Below, in pieces: positions 17,186 through 26,779 of a DNA stretch of 64,000 nt. The first letter of the stretch is position 1; the number at the start of each line of letters is the position of its first letter. This DNA comes from Streptomyces sp. HB132 (lineage in GTDB: Bacteria; Actinomycetota; Actinomycetes; Streptomycetales; Streptomycetaceae): NCBI RefSeq assembly GCF_016909575.1, contig NZ_JAFBGA010000008.1, positions 1-64,000 on the forward strand. The letters run 5' to 3'. The notes under the pieces are model-generated. The model saw nothing but the letters and a program-made list of their open reading frames with translations. It did no database searches and was not told the DNA's origin. The position numbers and the translations under genes are program-made.

Positions 17186-17839
17186 GTGCGCGTACTCGTC
17201 GTCGAGGACGAGCAGCTGCTCGCCGATGCGGTGGCCACCGGGCTGCGCCGGGAGGCCATGGCCGTCGACGTCGTCTACGACGGAGCGGCGGCCCTGGAGC
17301 GCGTCGGGGTCAACGACTACGACGTCGTCGTGCTGGACCGGGACCTCCCGGTGGTCCACGGGGACGACGTCTGCCGCAAGATCGTCGAGCTCGGCATGCC
17401 CACCCGGGTGCTGATGCTCACCGCGTCCGGGGACGTCAGCGACCGGGTCGAGGGGCTGGAGCTCGGCGCGGACGACTACCTGCCCAAGCCCTTCGCCTTC
17501 AGCGAGCTGACGGCGCGGGTGCGTGCCCTGGGGCGCCGCACCACGGTCGCCCTGCCGCCCGTGCTGGAACGGGCCGGCATCAAGCTCGACCCCAACCGCC
17601 GCGAGGTCTTCCGGGACGAGCAGGAGATCCAGCTGGCCCCCAAGGAGTTCGCCGTCCTGGAGGTCCTGATGCGCAGCGAGGGCGCGGTCGTCTCGGCCGA
17701 GCAGCTGCTGGAGAAGGCATGGGACGAGAACACCGACCCGTTCACCAACGTGGTGCGGGTGACGGTGATGACCCTGCGCCGCAAGCTCGGTGAGCCACCC
17801 GTCATCGTCACCGTCCCCGGTTCCGGATACCGGATCTGA
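17186..17839 (+). CDS. cutR: CutR, OmpR-family response regulator
   Basis: 217-residue response regulator, near-identical in what I recall to CutR of S. lividans/S. coelicolor. The receiver domain spans 1-115, with acidic pocket EDE, phospho-acceptor Asp in VVLDRDLP and Lys in PKPF. The winged-helix DNA-binding domain ends VIVTVPGSGYRI. GGGAAGGA lies 8 bases before the GTG. CutRS was first linked to copper metabolism and later to secretion stress in Streptomyces. The sensor kinase gene follows within a few bases. Confidence 0.93.
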   Translation: MRVLVVEDEQLLADAVATGLRREAMAVDVVYDGAAALERVGVNDYDVVVLDRDLPVVHGDDVCRKIVELGMPTRVLMLTASGDVSDRVEGLELGADDYLPKPFAFSELTARVRALGRRTTVALPPVLERAGIKLDPNRREVFRDEQEIQLAPKEFAVLEVLMRSEGAVVSAEQLLEKAWDENTDPFTNVVRVTVMTLRRKLGEPPVIVTVPGSGYRI

Positions 17840-17846
17840 GGGCGTG

Positions 17847-19088
17847 ATGGCAGCCTCCCCGGGCCCTGTCGCGACGCCTCCGAAGCCGACCTGGGAGCCC
17901 AAACAGCAGGAGGCCCCCTACCCGTGGCTGCGTCCGACCATCCGGATACGGCTCACGCTGCTCTACGGCGGGATGTTCCTGATCGCGGGCATCCTGCTGC
18001 TCTCGATCATCTACATGCTGGCCGCCCAGGCCCTGCACGACGCGGGGGGCCTGGAATTCCAGGTCAAGGGCACCAACGTGCAGATCTCCAGCGACATGTG
18101 CCCGCAGCTCGGCTCCGCGCTGAACAACAGCCAGCTCAACGACGCGATCAAGGAGTGCACGGCGGCGCAGCGCCAGCACGCCCTCGACAGCCTGCTGAAC
18201 AGGGCGCTGCTGGCCCTGGTGGGCCTCAGCATCATCGCCTTCGCGTTCGGCTACGCCATGGCGGGCCGTGTCCTGTCCCCGCTGGGCCGGATCACCCGTA
18301 CCGCCCGCAGGGTGGCCGGAACGGACCTGACCCGCCGCATCGAGCTGGACGGCCCGGACGACGAGCTCAAGGAGCTCGCGGACACCTTCGACGAGATGCT
18401 GGACCGCCTGGAGAGGGCCTTCACCGCCCAGCAGCGGTTCGTGGGCAACGCCTCGCACGAACTGCGCACACCCCTCGCGATCAACCGCACCCTCCTGGAG
18501 GTCCACCTCTCCGACCCTGAGGCCTCACCGGAACTGCACCAGCTCGGCAAGACGCTCCTGGCGACCAACGAGCGCAGCGAGCAGCTGGTCGAAGGCCTCC
18601 TCCTGCTCGCCCGCAGCGACAACCAGATCGTCGAACGCAAGCCCGTGGACCTGGCCGAGGTCGCCGACCGCGCCATCGACCAGACCAGGGCCGAGGCGGC
18701 CACGAGGAAGGTCGAGGTCCGCGGCGAGCGGGCCCAGGCCGTGGTCCAGGGCAACGGTGTCCTGCTGGAGCGCATCGCGCTGAACCTCGTGCAGAACGCC
18801 GTGCGCTACAACGTGGAGCGGGACGGCTGGGTGGAGGTCACCACCGAGCTCCAGCACGGGCAGGCGCTCCTGGTGGTCTCGAACACCGGGCCCGTCGTAC
18901 CCGCCTACGAGATCGACAACCTCTTCGAGCCGTTCCGGCGGCTGCGCACGGAGCGGACCGGCAGCGACAAGGGGGTGGGGCTCGGCCTGTCGATCGCGCG
19001 ATCCGTCGCGAGGGCGCACGGAGGCCGTATCATCGCGGAGCCCCGCGAGGGCGGTGGTCTCGTGATGCGTGTCACCCTTCCGGTCTGA
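17847..19088 (+). CDS. cutS: CutS, sensor histidine kinase
   Basis: 413-residue sensor kinase. A Pro-rich cytosolic N-terminus precedes TM1 (about 38-60). The short extracytoplasmic sensor region has two cysteines (DMCPQL and IKECTA) that could form a redox-sensitive disulphide. TM2 (about 115-137), HAMP, HisKA (NASHELRTPLAINR, His phospho-acceptor) and HATPase (NLVQNAVRYN, GVGLGLSI) follow. The start may be ATG 17847 or the adjacent GTG 17844. It partners CutR. Confidence 0.92.
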   Translation: MAASPGPVATPPKPTWEPKQQEAPYPWLRPTIRIRLTLLYGGMFLIAGILLLSIIYMLAAQALHDAGGLEFQVKGTNVQISSDMCPQLGSALNNSQLNDAIKECTAAQRQHALDSLLNRALLALVGLSIIAFAFGYAMAGRVLSPLGRITRTARRVAGTDLTRRIELDGPDDELKELADTFDEMLDRLERAFTAQQRFVGNASHELRTPLAINRTLLEVHLSDPEASPELHQLGKTLLATNERSEQLVEGLLLLARSDNQIVERKPVDLAEVADRAIDQTRAEAATRKVEVRGERAQAVVQGNGVLLERIALNLVQNAVRYNVERDGWVEVTTELQHGQALLVVSNTGPVVPAYEIDNLFEPFRRLRTERTGSDKGVGLGLSIARSVARAHGGRIIAEPREGGGLVMRVTLPV

Positions 19089-19492
19089 GAGGCTTCGCGG
19101 TGCGAAGCCGTATTGGATCCCTCTGTTCGCTTTGAGCGGAATTTTCTGCCCTCGTGCTCGCTTCACCCTTGTGTGATCGATCACAGAAGCGATTTCGGGT
19201 CCTTCTACTCTCCGTGATCGCATCTCTCCCCGAAAGCCTGGAAACGTCCGGGTTTCCGGGGGGTGATATCACGGGAAGTACACGGGGTGGCGCCCGTGAA
19301 CAGCAGCAATAGGACCGTGTACGGTCCCCATCGCCACCCAAGCTGATCGCTCACGAGAGATCCGGTTGGGTGTCGATTGAGTAACAGACCTTGATGTGAG
19401 GCAAAATCTCCGCCTCAGGTCGGGCACAAGTCCGGCCTCTCACGCGTTACGTGCGCTGAGACACCGCAGACACCCATGAGGGGGAGAGCGAC
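19089..19492. promoter_or_regulatory. regulatory region between cutS and the DUF4193 gene, with palindromes
   Basis: A 400-bp gap with several inverted repeats: a perfect 14-bp palindrome TGTGATCGATCACA (19172-19185), GTGATATCAC (19263-19272), a GGACCGT/ACGGTCC hairpin (19312-19327) and TGAGGC/GCCTCA (19397-19417). The first resembles CRP/FNR-family half-sites (TGTGA...TCACA) with shorter spacing. These look like operators for the DUF4193 gene or a cutS terminator plus promoter. Confidence 0.5.
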
Positions 19493-19789
19493 ATGGCAAC
19501 GGATTACGACACCCCACGCAAGACCGACGACGACGTGGACCAGGACAGCCTCGAAGAGCTCAAGGCTCGTCGGAGCGACAAGACGGCATCCGCCGTCGAC
19601 GTGGACGAGTTCGACGCGGCAGAGGGACTGGAGCTGCCCGGCGCAGACCTGTCCAACGAAGAGCTCGCTGTGCGCGTCCTGCCCAAGCAGGCCGATGAGT
19701 TCACCTGCATGAGCTGCTTCCTCGTGCACCACAGGAGCCAGCTGGCGCGCGAGAAGAACGGCCAGCCCATCTGCCGCGACTGCGACTGA
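19493..19789 (+). CDS. DUF4193 domain protein
   Basis: 98-residue actinobacterial DUF4193 protein. An acidic N-terminus (TDDDVDQDSLEELKARR) precedes a zinc-ribbon-like C-terminus with CMSC and CRDC pairs (residues about 74-97). It is conserved across Actinobacteria and of unknown function; DUF4193 genes commonly sit next to dut and DUF3093 genes, as here. GGGGGAGAG precedes the ATG. Confidence 0.9.
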   Translation: MATDYDTPRKTDDDVDQDSLEELKARRSDKTASAVDVDEFDAAEGLELPGADLSNEELAVRVLPKQADEFTCMSCFLVHHRSQLAREKNGQPICRDCD

Positions 19790-19801
19790 GGCAGGCCGGC
19801 C

Positions 19802-20767
19802 GTGGCAGGCGACACACCGTTCCGGAAGCGGCGCTTGCGGCGCACGAAGTCGTCGGAGGCACATCAGGGCGGCGCAGGCCCGGCGGAGGGCGAGAGGCCC
19901 ACTGCCGAGCACCAGGCCGCCCTGCCTGCCTCTCCCGGCAGCACCAGCACACCTGACGACGAGCGGGGCCCCCCGGCCTCGCTCGAAGCGGTAGGGGCGG
20001 CCGACCAGCCACCCGGACCCGGGCAGGACGGACCGGCGCAGCCCCCCGAGGGCTCCGGCCGCCTGCACACACTGAGACGAGGCGTACGCAGGAGCACGGA
20101 GAGCGCCGCGGCCGCAGTCGGCCTGGTGGCCGACCGCATCATCGACACGGCTCCCCGGGTTCCCGTGCGGGATCTCGCCACCCTGCGCAGACAGTTCCCC
20201 GGCCTCGGCCCCGAAGAGCTCGCCGACAAACTCGTCGCGGGCGCCTGCAACGCCACGGCGACCGTCGGCGCGGGCATCGGGGCGGCGGCGATGATGCCCG
20301 TACCACCCGCCATGCTCGCCGAACTGGCAGCCGAGATCACCGGAGTGGCCACCGTCGAGCTCAAGCTCGTCGCCGAGCTCCACGAGGTCTACGGCCGGCG
20401 TCCCCCCGGCAACCTCGGCCAGCGCAGCACCGCGTACCTGACGTCATGGACGGAGGAGCGCGGCATCGACGTCTCACGCCCCACGACGCTCAACGCGGCG
20501 CTGGGCGGGCAGATGAAGCGCGAACTGCGCCAGCAGATCATGAAGCGCACCGTGCGCGACCTGCCGAACCTCATCCCGTTCATGATCGGTGCCGCCATCG
20601 GCGCGCTGATGAACCGCAGGGACACCAGGAAGCTCGCCGACCGGGTCAGGAACGACCTGCGGGGCCAGCAGGTCCCCTGGGACCGTCTCCCCGAGCTCCC
20701 CCCGCTGGAAAAGCCGGCGGAGCCCGTCGCCGAGCTGCCCGAGGGCCTGGACGACCCCGGCCGCTGA
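19802..20767 (+). CDS. conserved hypothetical protein, possibly EcsC-like membrane-associated
   Basis: 321-residue protein. Residues 1-105 are low-complexity and charged. The conserved part has two hydrophobic stretches (ATVGAGIGAAAMMPVPPAMLAEL near 160 and IPFMIGAAIGALMN near 265) separated by amphipathic helices. I do not recognise a named domain with certainty; the layout recalls EcsC-type proteins. It starts at GTG 19802, 12 bases after the DUF4193 stop, so is probably in the same operon. Confidence 0.6.
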   Translation: MAGDTPFRKRRLRRTKSSEAHQGGAGPAEGERPTAEHQAALPASPGSTSTPDDERGPPASLEAVGAADQPPGPGQDGPAQPPEGSGRLHTLRRGVRRSTESAAAAVGLVADRIIDTAPRVPVRDLATLRRQFPGLGPEELADKLVAGACNATATVGAGIGAAAMMPVPPAMLAELAAEITGVATVELKLVAELHEVYGRRPPGNLGQRSTAYLTSWTEERGIDVSRPTTLNAALGGQMKRELRQQIMKRTVRDLPNLIPFMIGAAIGALMNRRDTRKLADRVRNDLRGQQVPWDRLPELPPLEKPAEPVAELPEGLDDPGR

Positions 20768-20778
20768 CCCGCCGTCCG

Positions 20779-21234
20779 TCAGACGGGTACGGGCGCGAGG
20801 GCGGCCACCAGGGCCTGCGGCTCCCGGGTCGACAGATAGACGTAGGGCGTCGGATCGGCCGGATCCGTGACCTTCACCCGCACCGCCGTCGGGACGTAGC
20901 TGCGCAGCAGCATGAACGCGCGGGGATCCGCCTTGTACGAGCGCCAGGCACGCGCCTCCTCCCCGTCCAGCACCTCGGCGTCGCCGAGCGCCTCCAGCGG
21001 GATCCGCGCATCACCCGCGACGAGGGCACCCGCCACGACACGGATCCGCGCGGAGCCGTACGAGCTCACGCCCGCGCACGCCGCGGCCGTACCGGCGACC
21101 AGGGCGCCGAGCATCGGCAGGAGGCCGAGCGGCAGGAACATCAGCGCGCACGCGACCCCGATGCCGAAGGCGATGAACCACCACGAACGGGGCGCTGTGA
21201 GACGTTCGTCGAAGGGAGGTGCGGAAGGCTGCAT
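20779..21234 (-). CDS. DUF3093 membrane protein
   Basis: 151-residue DUF3093 protein with two adjacent N-terminal membrane helices (about 18-60: WWFIAFGIGVACALMFLPLG ...) followed by a soluble beta-rich domain ending YVYLSTREPQALVAAL. Function unknown. It is convergent with the previous gene and divergent from the thioesterase gene; this order near dut is common in Streptomyces. Confidence 0.85.
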   Translation of the reverse strand: MQPSAPPFDERLTAPRSWWFIAFGIGVACALMFLPLGLLPMLGALVAGTAAACAGVSSYGSARIRVVAGALVAGDARIPLEALGDAEVLDGEEARAWRSYKADPRAFMLLRSYVPTAVRVKVTDPADPTPYVYLSTREPQALVAALAPVPV

Positions 21235-21292
21235 GAGAGCAAGCTTGGCACGGCGCGGCCCCCGCTCGGCCGCGCGGGTAAGGTCTGCGCCT

Positions 21293-21877
21293 GTGAGTGG
21301 AACATCTGCACGTCTGACACCCCCCGCCGACGCGGTGAGGCCGGTCCGCCATCCCGACGCCCCCGCGCCGGGGGCGCTCCTCGGCTCCCACTACGAACAC
21401 TGTTTCGGCTGCGGTGACGGACAGCCGCACGGACTGCACCTCCAGGCGACGGCCGGAGAGGGCGTGAGCGTCACGGCGGAGTTCACCGTGAAGCCCGCCC
21501 ACCAGGGCGCTCCGGGACTGGCCCACGGCGGTGTCCTGGCCACGGCGATGGACGAGACGCTCGGCGCGCTGAGCTGGCTGCTGCGGGTCATCGCGGTGAC
21601 CGGCCGGCTGGAGACCGACTACGTCCTGCCGGTGCCGGTGGACACGGTGCTCTTCCTGGAGGCCGAGGTCACCGCCGTCCACGGCCGGAAGATCTACTGC
21701 CGTGCGACGGGGCGGACCGGCGGCCCGGAGGGGCCCGTGGCGGTCCGTGCCGAAGCCCTGTTCATCGAGGTCAAGGTGGAGCACTTCATCGACAACGGAC
21801 GGCCGGAGGAGATCCAGGCCGCGATGTCCGACCCGGACCAGATCCGGCGTGCCCGCGCCTTCGAGGTGAACCCCTGA
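21293..21877 (+). CDS. PaaI-family (hotdog) thioesterase
   Basis: 194-residue hotdog-fold protein. It has a Cys pair (HCFGCGDG, residues about 38-45) and the PaaI/4HBT motif LAHGGVLATAMDETLG, where the HGG loop and acidic residue form the acyl-CoA thioesterase site. The C-terminal helix extension is IDNGRPEEIQAAM. The GTG at 21293 has AAGG about 11 bases upstream. The stop overlaps the dut start (TGATG), indicating coupling. Confidence 0.85.
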   Translation: MSGTSARLTPPADAVRPVRHPDAPAPGALLGSHYEHCFGCGDGQPHGLHLQATAGEGVSVTAEFTVKPAHQGAPGLAHGGVLATAMDETLGALSWLLRVIAVTGRLETDYVLPVPVDTVLFLEAEVTAVHGRKIYCRATGRTGGPEGPVAVRAEALFIEVKVEHFIDNGRPEEIQAAMSDPDQIRRARAFEVNP

Positions 21878-22404
21878 TGCGCCACCCCGTCGACGTGCTC
21901 ATCCGCCGGATCGACCCGGACGTGCCGATCCCCGGCTACGGACACCCCGGCGACGCCGGCGCCGACCTGGTCACCACCGAGGCCGCCGAGCTCGCCCCGG
22001 GCGAGCGGGCGGTCCTCCCCACCGGGGTGTCGATCGCGCTGCCCGACGGCTACGCCGCCTTCGTGCACCCCCGTTCGGGGCTCGCGGCCCGCTGCGGACT
22101 GGCCCTCGTGAACGCCCCGGGGACGGTCGATGCCGGGTACCGTGGAGAGATCAAGGTCATCGTGGTCAATCTCGACCCACGCGAGACCGTGAGGTTCGAA
22201 CGGTTCGACCGGATTGCCCAACTGGTCGTCCAGCAGGTCGAGAAGGTGCGCTTCCACGAGGTGACGGAGCTCCCCGGCTCGGCGCGGGCCGAGGGGGGCT
22301 TCGGATCCACCGGCGGTCACGCCGCCGTGGACGGTGTCACGGGCGGTAACAACCAGGGTGGGAACAGCTACGCTTCGGTCGTACCCGACCGGGAAGGACG
22401 TTGA
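21877..22404 (+). CDS. dut: dUTP diphosphatase
   Basis: 175-residue trimeric dUTPase hydrolysing dUTP to dUMP. The five motifs are visible: GDAGADLVT, PRSGLAARCG, APGTVDAGYRGEI (catalytic Asp), RIAQLVVQ and C-terminal RAEGGFGSTGGH, which covers the active site. The length exceeds the usual 150 because of a short tail. It overlaps the thioesterase by one base and is followed one base later by the DUF3710 gene. Confidence 0.96.
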   Translation: MRHPVDVLIRRIDPDVPIPGYGHPGDAGADLVTTEAAELAPGERAVLPTGVSIALPDGYAAFVHPRSGLAARCGLALVNAPGTVDAGYRGEIKVIVVNLDPRETVRFERFDRIAQLVVQQVEKVRFHEVTELPGSARAEGGFGSTGGHAAVDGVTGGNNQGGNSYASVVPDREGR

Positions 22405-22405
22405 C

Positions 22406-23176
22406 GTGTTCGGACGTCGCAAGAACAGTGGTTCCGCCGAGGACACGGCGGGCGAAGCGCGCGAGGCCGAGCAGGTCGCCGACGAGCTCGACGACACCGG
22501 GGCCGAGGGCTCCTCGCGCCGCACGAACCTTCCGCCGGCTCCCCGCCCGGACGGGCCGTGGGACATCTCCGAGGTCTCCCAGCCCGGCGAGGGCCGGGTG
22601 GACCTGGGTGGCATCTTCGTGCCCGGGGTCGAGGGCATGGAGCTCCGGGTGGAGGTCGCCGGTGACGCGATCGTCGCGGCCACCGTCGTGCTGCGCGACA
22701 GCGCGGTGCAGCTGCAGGCCTTCGCCGCCCCCAAGAAGGAGGGCATCTGGGGCGAGGTGCGCGACGAGATCGCCTCGGGCATCACGCAGCAGGGCGGGAT
22801 CATCGACGAGGTCGAGGGCCCGCTGGGCTGGGAACTGCGCGCCCAGGTCCCCGTACAGCTTCCGGACGGGAAGAACGGCGTACAGCTGGTGCGCTTCGTC
22901 GGAGTCGACGGCCCGCGCTGGTTCCTGCGCGGAGTGATCTCCGGCCAGGGCGCGGTGCAGCCGGAGGCCGCCGGTCTGCTGGAGACGATCTTCCGGGACA
23001 CCGTGGTCGTCCGCGGTGACGGCCCCATGGCCCCGCGTGACCCGATCGTCCTCAAGCTTCCCAACGACGCCCAGATGGTGCCCGAGGGCGTGCAGCAGGA
23101 GGACCAGGAGAGCTCGAAGTTCTCCGGCGGCATGGGTCAGCTCCAGCGCGGGCCCGAGATCACCGAGGTGCGCTGA
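22406..23176 (+). CDS. DUF3710 protein
   Basis: 256-residue DUF3710 protein, conserved next to dut in actinobacteria. An acidic N-terminal 50 residues precede the folded domain (WDISEVSQPGEGRVDLGGIFVPG ... RWFLRGVISG). No membrane segments; function unknown. GTG 22406 has GGAAGGA upstream inside dut. It closes the operon before a perfect terminator. Confidence 0.85.
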   Translation: MFGRRKNSGSAEDTAGEAREAEQVADELDDTGAEGSSRRTNLPPAPRPDGPWDISEVSQPGEGRVDLGGIFVPGVEGMELRVEVAGDAIVAATVVLRDSAVQLQAFAAPKKEGIWGEVRDEIASGITQQGGIIDEVEGPLGWELRAQVPVQLPDGKNGVQLVRFVGVDGPRWFLRGVISGQGAVQPEAAGLLETIFRDTVVVRGDGPMAPRDPIVLKLPNDAQMVPEGVQQEDQESSKFSGGMGQLQRGPEITEVR

Positions 23177-23196
23177 CCGCACCCCTGTTCCGTTCC

Positions 23197-23239
23197 GGCC
23201 GGTGGGCCGCACCCCTCGGGGTGCGGCCCACCGGCCTTT
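23197..23239 (+). terminator. terminator after the dut operon
   Basis: A perfect 19-bp stem (arms 23197-23215 and 23218-23236), 2-base loop and TTT tail. Confidence 0.92.
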
Positions 23240-23393
23240 CCCGACGCGGTCCCCACGCCGGCGGCGGCGTATCAGGGTCCCGTCAAAACGGTCCCCACGT
23301 CCGGCCCTGACCCCATATGCCGGAAATTCTCGGGGTAACTTCGACACAGGCTCCCGCGTCCGCGGGGGCTTGTTCAGAGAAGACGATGGGGCC

Positions 23394-25937
23394 ATGGCAC
23401 GCGGCAAGCTTCGGATCTACCTGGGTGCGGCACCCGGCGTCGGCAAGACGCACGCGATGCTGTCCGAGGCCCACCGCCGGGTGGAGCGGGGCACGGACTG
23501 CGTCGTCGCCTTCGTGGAGCACCACGGCCGGCCACGTACCGAGGTGCTGCTGCACGGCCTGGAGCAGATCCGGCGCCGGGACATCGAGTACCGCTCGGGT
23601 GTCTTCGCGGAGATGGACGTCGACGCCGTCCTGGAACGGGCGCCGGCCGTCGCGCTCGTGGACGAACTCGCGCACACCAACGTGCCGGGCTCACGCAACG
23701 CCAAGCGCTGGCAGGACGTCGAGGAACTCCTCAAGGCCGGCATCGACGTGGTGTCCACCGTCAACATCCAGCACCTGGAGTCCCTCGGCGACGTCGTGGA
23801 GTCGATAACCGGCGTGCGACAGCAGGAGACCATCCCCGACGAGGTCGCACGCCGCGCCGACCAGGTCGAGCTGGTCGACATGTCGCCCCAGGCGCTGCGC
23901 CGACGCATGGCCCACGGCAACATCTACCAGTCCGACAGGGTGGACGCGGCCCTGTCCAACTACTTCCGTCCCGGCAACCTCACCGCGCTGCGCGAACTCG
24001 CGCTCCTGTGGGTGGCCGACCGGGTCGACGAATACCTCCAGCAGTACCGGGGCGAACACGACATCAGCGCCCCCTGGCAGGCCCGTGAGCGCATCGTCGT
24101 CGGACTGACCGGAGGCCCCGAGGGCCGAACGCTCATCCGCCGCGCCTCCCGGATGGCCGCGAAGGGATCGGGCAGCGAGATCCTCGCCGTGTACATCGCG
24201 CGCAGCGACGGACTCACCTCCGCCTCGCCCAAGGAGCTCGCGGTCCAGCGCACGCTCGTCGAGGATCTCGGGGGCACCTTCCACCACGTCATCGGCGACG
24301 ACATACCCTCCGCGCTCCTCGCCTTCGCCCGTGGTGTCAACGCCACCCAGATCGTCCTCGGCTCCAGCCGCCGCAAGACCTGGCAGTACATCTACGGCCC
24401 CGGGGTGGGCGCCACCGTCGCCCGCGAGTCCGGCCCCGACCTCGACGTCCACATCGTCACGCACGAGGAGGTCGCCAAGGGGCGCGGGCTGCCCATCGCG
24501 CGGGGAGCCCGGCTCAGCCGCACCCGGATCATCTCGGGCTGGCTGGCCGGCGTCGGCGGACCCGCTCTCCTGTCGCTGCTCCTGCACGGTCTGGAGAACG
24601 GGCCGGGGCTCGCCAACGACGTCCTGCTCTTCCTCTTCCTGACCGTCGCCGCCGCCCTCCTCGGCGGCCTGGCACCCGCGCTCGCGTCGGCGGCGGTGGG
24701 CTCCCTGCTCCTGAACTACTGGTTCACGCCGCCCACGCACACCCTGACCGTGCAGGACCCGGAGAACTTCGTCGCCATCGTGATCTTCTTCGCGGTGGCG
24801 GTGGCGGTCGCCTCCGTCGTCGACCTGGCGGCCCGCCGAACCCACCAGGCGGCCAGGCTGCGCGCCGAGTCGGAGATCCTCTCCACCCTCGCCGGGAGCG
24901 TCCTGCGGGGCGAGACCGCCCTCGACGCCCTGCTGGGCCGGGTGCGCGAGACGTTCGCCATGGAGTCCGTCGCCCTCCTGGAGCGGCAGAGCGACGTCGA
25001 TCCCTGGACCTGCGCAGGATCCGTCGGACCCGCACCGGTGGCCCGGCCCGACGACGCGGATGTGGACATGCCCGTCGGTGACCACATGGCACTGGCGCTC
25101 TCCGGCCGCGTGCTGCCCGCGGAGGACCGCCGGGTCCTCGGCGCCTTCGCCGCGCAGGCCGTGGTGGTGCTCGACCGGCAGCGCCTGGTGGGGGAGGCGG
25201 AGGCGGCCAGGCGGCTCGCCGAGGGCAACCGCATCAGGACCGCGCTGCTCGCCGCGGTCAGCCACGACCTGCGTACCCCCCTCGCCGCGATCAAGGCCGC
25301 CGTGAGCTCCCTGCGCTCCGACGACGTCTCCTGGTCCGACGAGGACGAGGCGGAGCTCCTCGCGGCCATCGAGGACGGCGCCGACCGCCTGGACCACCTG
25401 GTCGGCAATCTGCTCGACATGTCACGCCTGCAGACCGGCACGGTCACCCCGCTGATCCGCGAACTCGACCTGGACGAGGTCGTCCCGATGGCGCTCGGCG
25501 GTGTACCCGAGGGCAGCGTCGACCTGGACATCCCCGAGACGCTTCCCATGGTCGCCGTGGACCCGGGGCTCCTGGAGCGTGCCGTGGCCAACATCGTCGA
25601 GAACGCCGTCAAGTACAGCCCCGGCCGGGACCGGGTCACCGTCGCCGCCAGCTCCTTGGGGGAACGCGTCGAGCTGCGGGTGGCCGACCGTGGCCGCGGG
25701 GTCCCCGACGAGGCCAAGGAACGCATATTCGAGCCCTTCCAGCGGTACGGCGACGCCCCGCGCGGCGCCGGAGTCGGCCTGGGTCTCGCCGTGGCCCGTG
25801 GATTCGTGGAGTCCATGGGCGGCACGCTGGACGCCGAGGACACCCCGGGCGGCGGGCTCACCATGGTCCTCACGCTCACCGCCGCGCCGGGCCAGGTGCG
25901 GGCCGGCCCCGTACCGCCCGCGCGCATCACCTCATGA
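23394..25937 (+). CDS. kdpD: KdpD, potassium-sensing histidine kinase
   Basis: 847-residue sensor kinase. Domains in order: KdpD N-terminal domain (about 1-210, Walker-like GAAPGVGKT), universal-stress-protein domain (about 235-360), four closely spaced membrane helices (about 385-480), a GAF-like region, HisKA with SHDLRTPLAAIK and a HATPase ending with VGLGLAVARG. It senses K+ or turgor and phosphorylates KdpE. The ATG at 23394 follows weak purines. No kdpFABC genes lie beside it. Confidence 0.93.
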   Translation: MARGKLRIYLGAAPGVGKTHAMLSEAHRRVERGTDCVVAFVEHHGRPRTEVLLHGLEQIRRRDIEYRSGVFAEMDVDAVLERAPAVALVDELAHTNVPGSRNAKRWQDVEELLKAGIDVVSTVNIQHLESLGDVVESITGVRQQETIPDEVARRADQVELVDMSPQALRRRMAHGNIYQSDRVDAALSNYFRPGNLTALRELALLWVADRVDEYLQQYRGEHDISAPWQARERIVVGLTGGPEGRTLIRRASRMAAKGSGSEILAVYIARSDGLTSASPKELAVQRTLVEDLGGTFHHVIGDDIPSALLAFARGVNATQIVLGSSRRKTWQYIYGPGVGATVARESGPDLDVHIVTHEEVAKGRGLPIARGARLSRTRIISGWLAGVGGPALLSLLLHGLENGPGLANDVLLFLFLTVAAALLGGLAPALASAAVGSLLLNYWFTPPTHTLTVQDPENFVAIVIFFAVAVAVASVVDLAARRTHQAARLRAESEILSTLAGSVLRGETALDALLGRVRETFAMESVALLERQSDVDPWTCAGSVGPAPVARPDDADVDMPVGDHMALALSGRVLPAEDRRVLGAFAAQAVVVLDRQRLVGEAEAARRLAEGNRIRTALLAAVSHDLRTPLAAIKAAVSSLRSDDVSWSDEDEAELLAAIEDGADRLDHLVGNLLDMSRLQTGTVTPLIRELDLDEVVPMALGGVPEGSVDLDIPETLPMVAVDPGLLERAVANIVENAVKYSPGRDRVTVAASSLGERVELRVADRGRGVPDEAKERIFEPFQRYGDAPRGAGVGLGLAVARGFVESMGGTLDAEDTPGGGLTMVLTLTAAPGQVRAGPVPPARITS

Positions 25938-25992
25938 GGTCCCGGGGGTCCGCCCCCACCCCGTACACGTATTCCGGAAAGGCAGGTCCGCG

Positions 25993-26700
25993 ATGACCCG
26001 GGTCCTCGTGGTCGACGACGAGCCGCAGATCGTACGCGCCCTCGTGATCAACCTGAAGGCGCGCAGGTACGAGGTGGACGCGGCGCCCGACGGGGCGACC
26101 GCCCTGCAACTGGCCGCGGCGCGCCATCCCGACGTCGTCGTCCTCGACCTCGGGCTGCCGGACATGGACGGCGTCGAGGTGATCAAGGGGCTGCGCGGCT
26201 GGACCCGGGTGCCGATCCTCGTGCTCTCCGCCCGCCACACCTCCGACGAGAAGGTCGAGGCCCTGGACGCCGGGGCCGACGACTACGTCACCAAGCCCTT
26301 CGGCATGGACGAGCTGCTGGCCCGGCTGCGCGCCGCCGTGCGCCGGGCGGAACCGGTCGGCCAGGACGGCGGCGACGGCTCGGTGATCGTCGAGGCCGAG
26401 GGGTTCACCGTGGACCTCGCGGCCAAGAAGGTCCACAGGGAGGGCCGCGACGTGCGGCTGACACCGACCGAGTGGCACCTGCTGGAGGTCCTCGTCCGCA
26501 ACGACGGGCGGCTCGTCAGCCAGAAGCAGCTGCTCCAGGAGGTCTGGGGCCCCTCGTACGGCACCGAGACCAACTACCTGCGGGTCTACATGGCGCAGCT
26601 GCGCCGGAAGCTGGAGGCGGATCCCTCGCACCCCAGACACTTCGTGACCGAGCCCGGCATGGGCTATCGCTTCGAGCGGGGACGGCCTGTTCAGGAGTGA
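25993..26700 (+). CDS. kdpE: KdpE, response regulator
   Basis: 235-residue OmpR/PhoB-class regulator. The receiver (1-118) has DDE, VVLDLGLPD and TKPF; the winged-helix effector ends FVTEPGMGYRFERG. GGAAAGGCAGG precedes the ATG. It lies 55 bases after kdpD, so is co-transcribed. Its targets may include the potassium transport genes a few kilobases downstream. Confidence 0.92.
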   Translation: MTRVLVVDDEPQIVRALVINLKARRYEVDAAPDGATALQLAAARHPDVVVLDLGLPDMDGVEVIKGLRGWTRVPILVLSARHTSDEKVEALDAGADDYVTKPFGMDELLARLRAAVRRAEPVGQDGGDGSVIVEAEGFTVDLAAKKVHREGRDVRLTPTEWHLLEVLVRNDGRLVSQKQLLQEVWGPSYGTETNYLRVYMAQLRRKLEADPSHPRHFVTEPGMGYRFERGRPVQE

Positions 26701-26779
26701 CCGGCCCGACACCGGCTCACTCGTTCGGGTGGATCCGTCCGGGCCAGCCCCTACCACAGGAGACCGGTACCCTTCGGGT

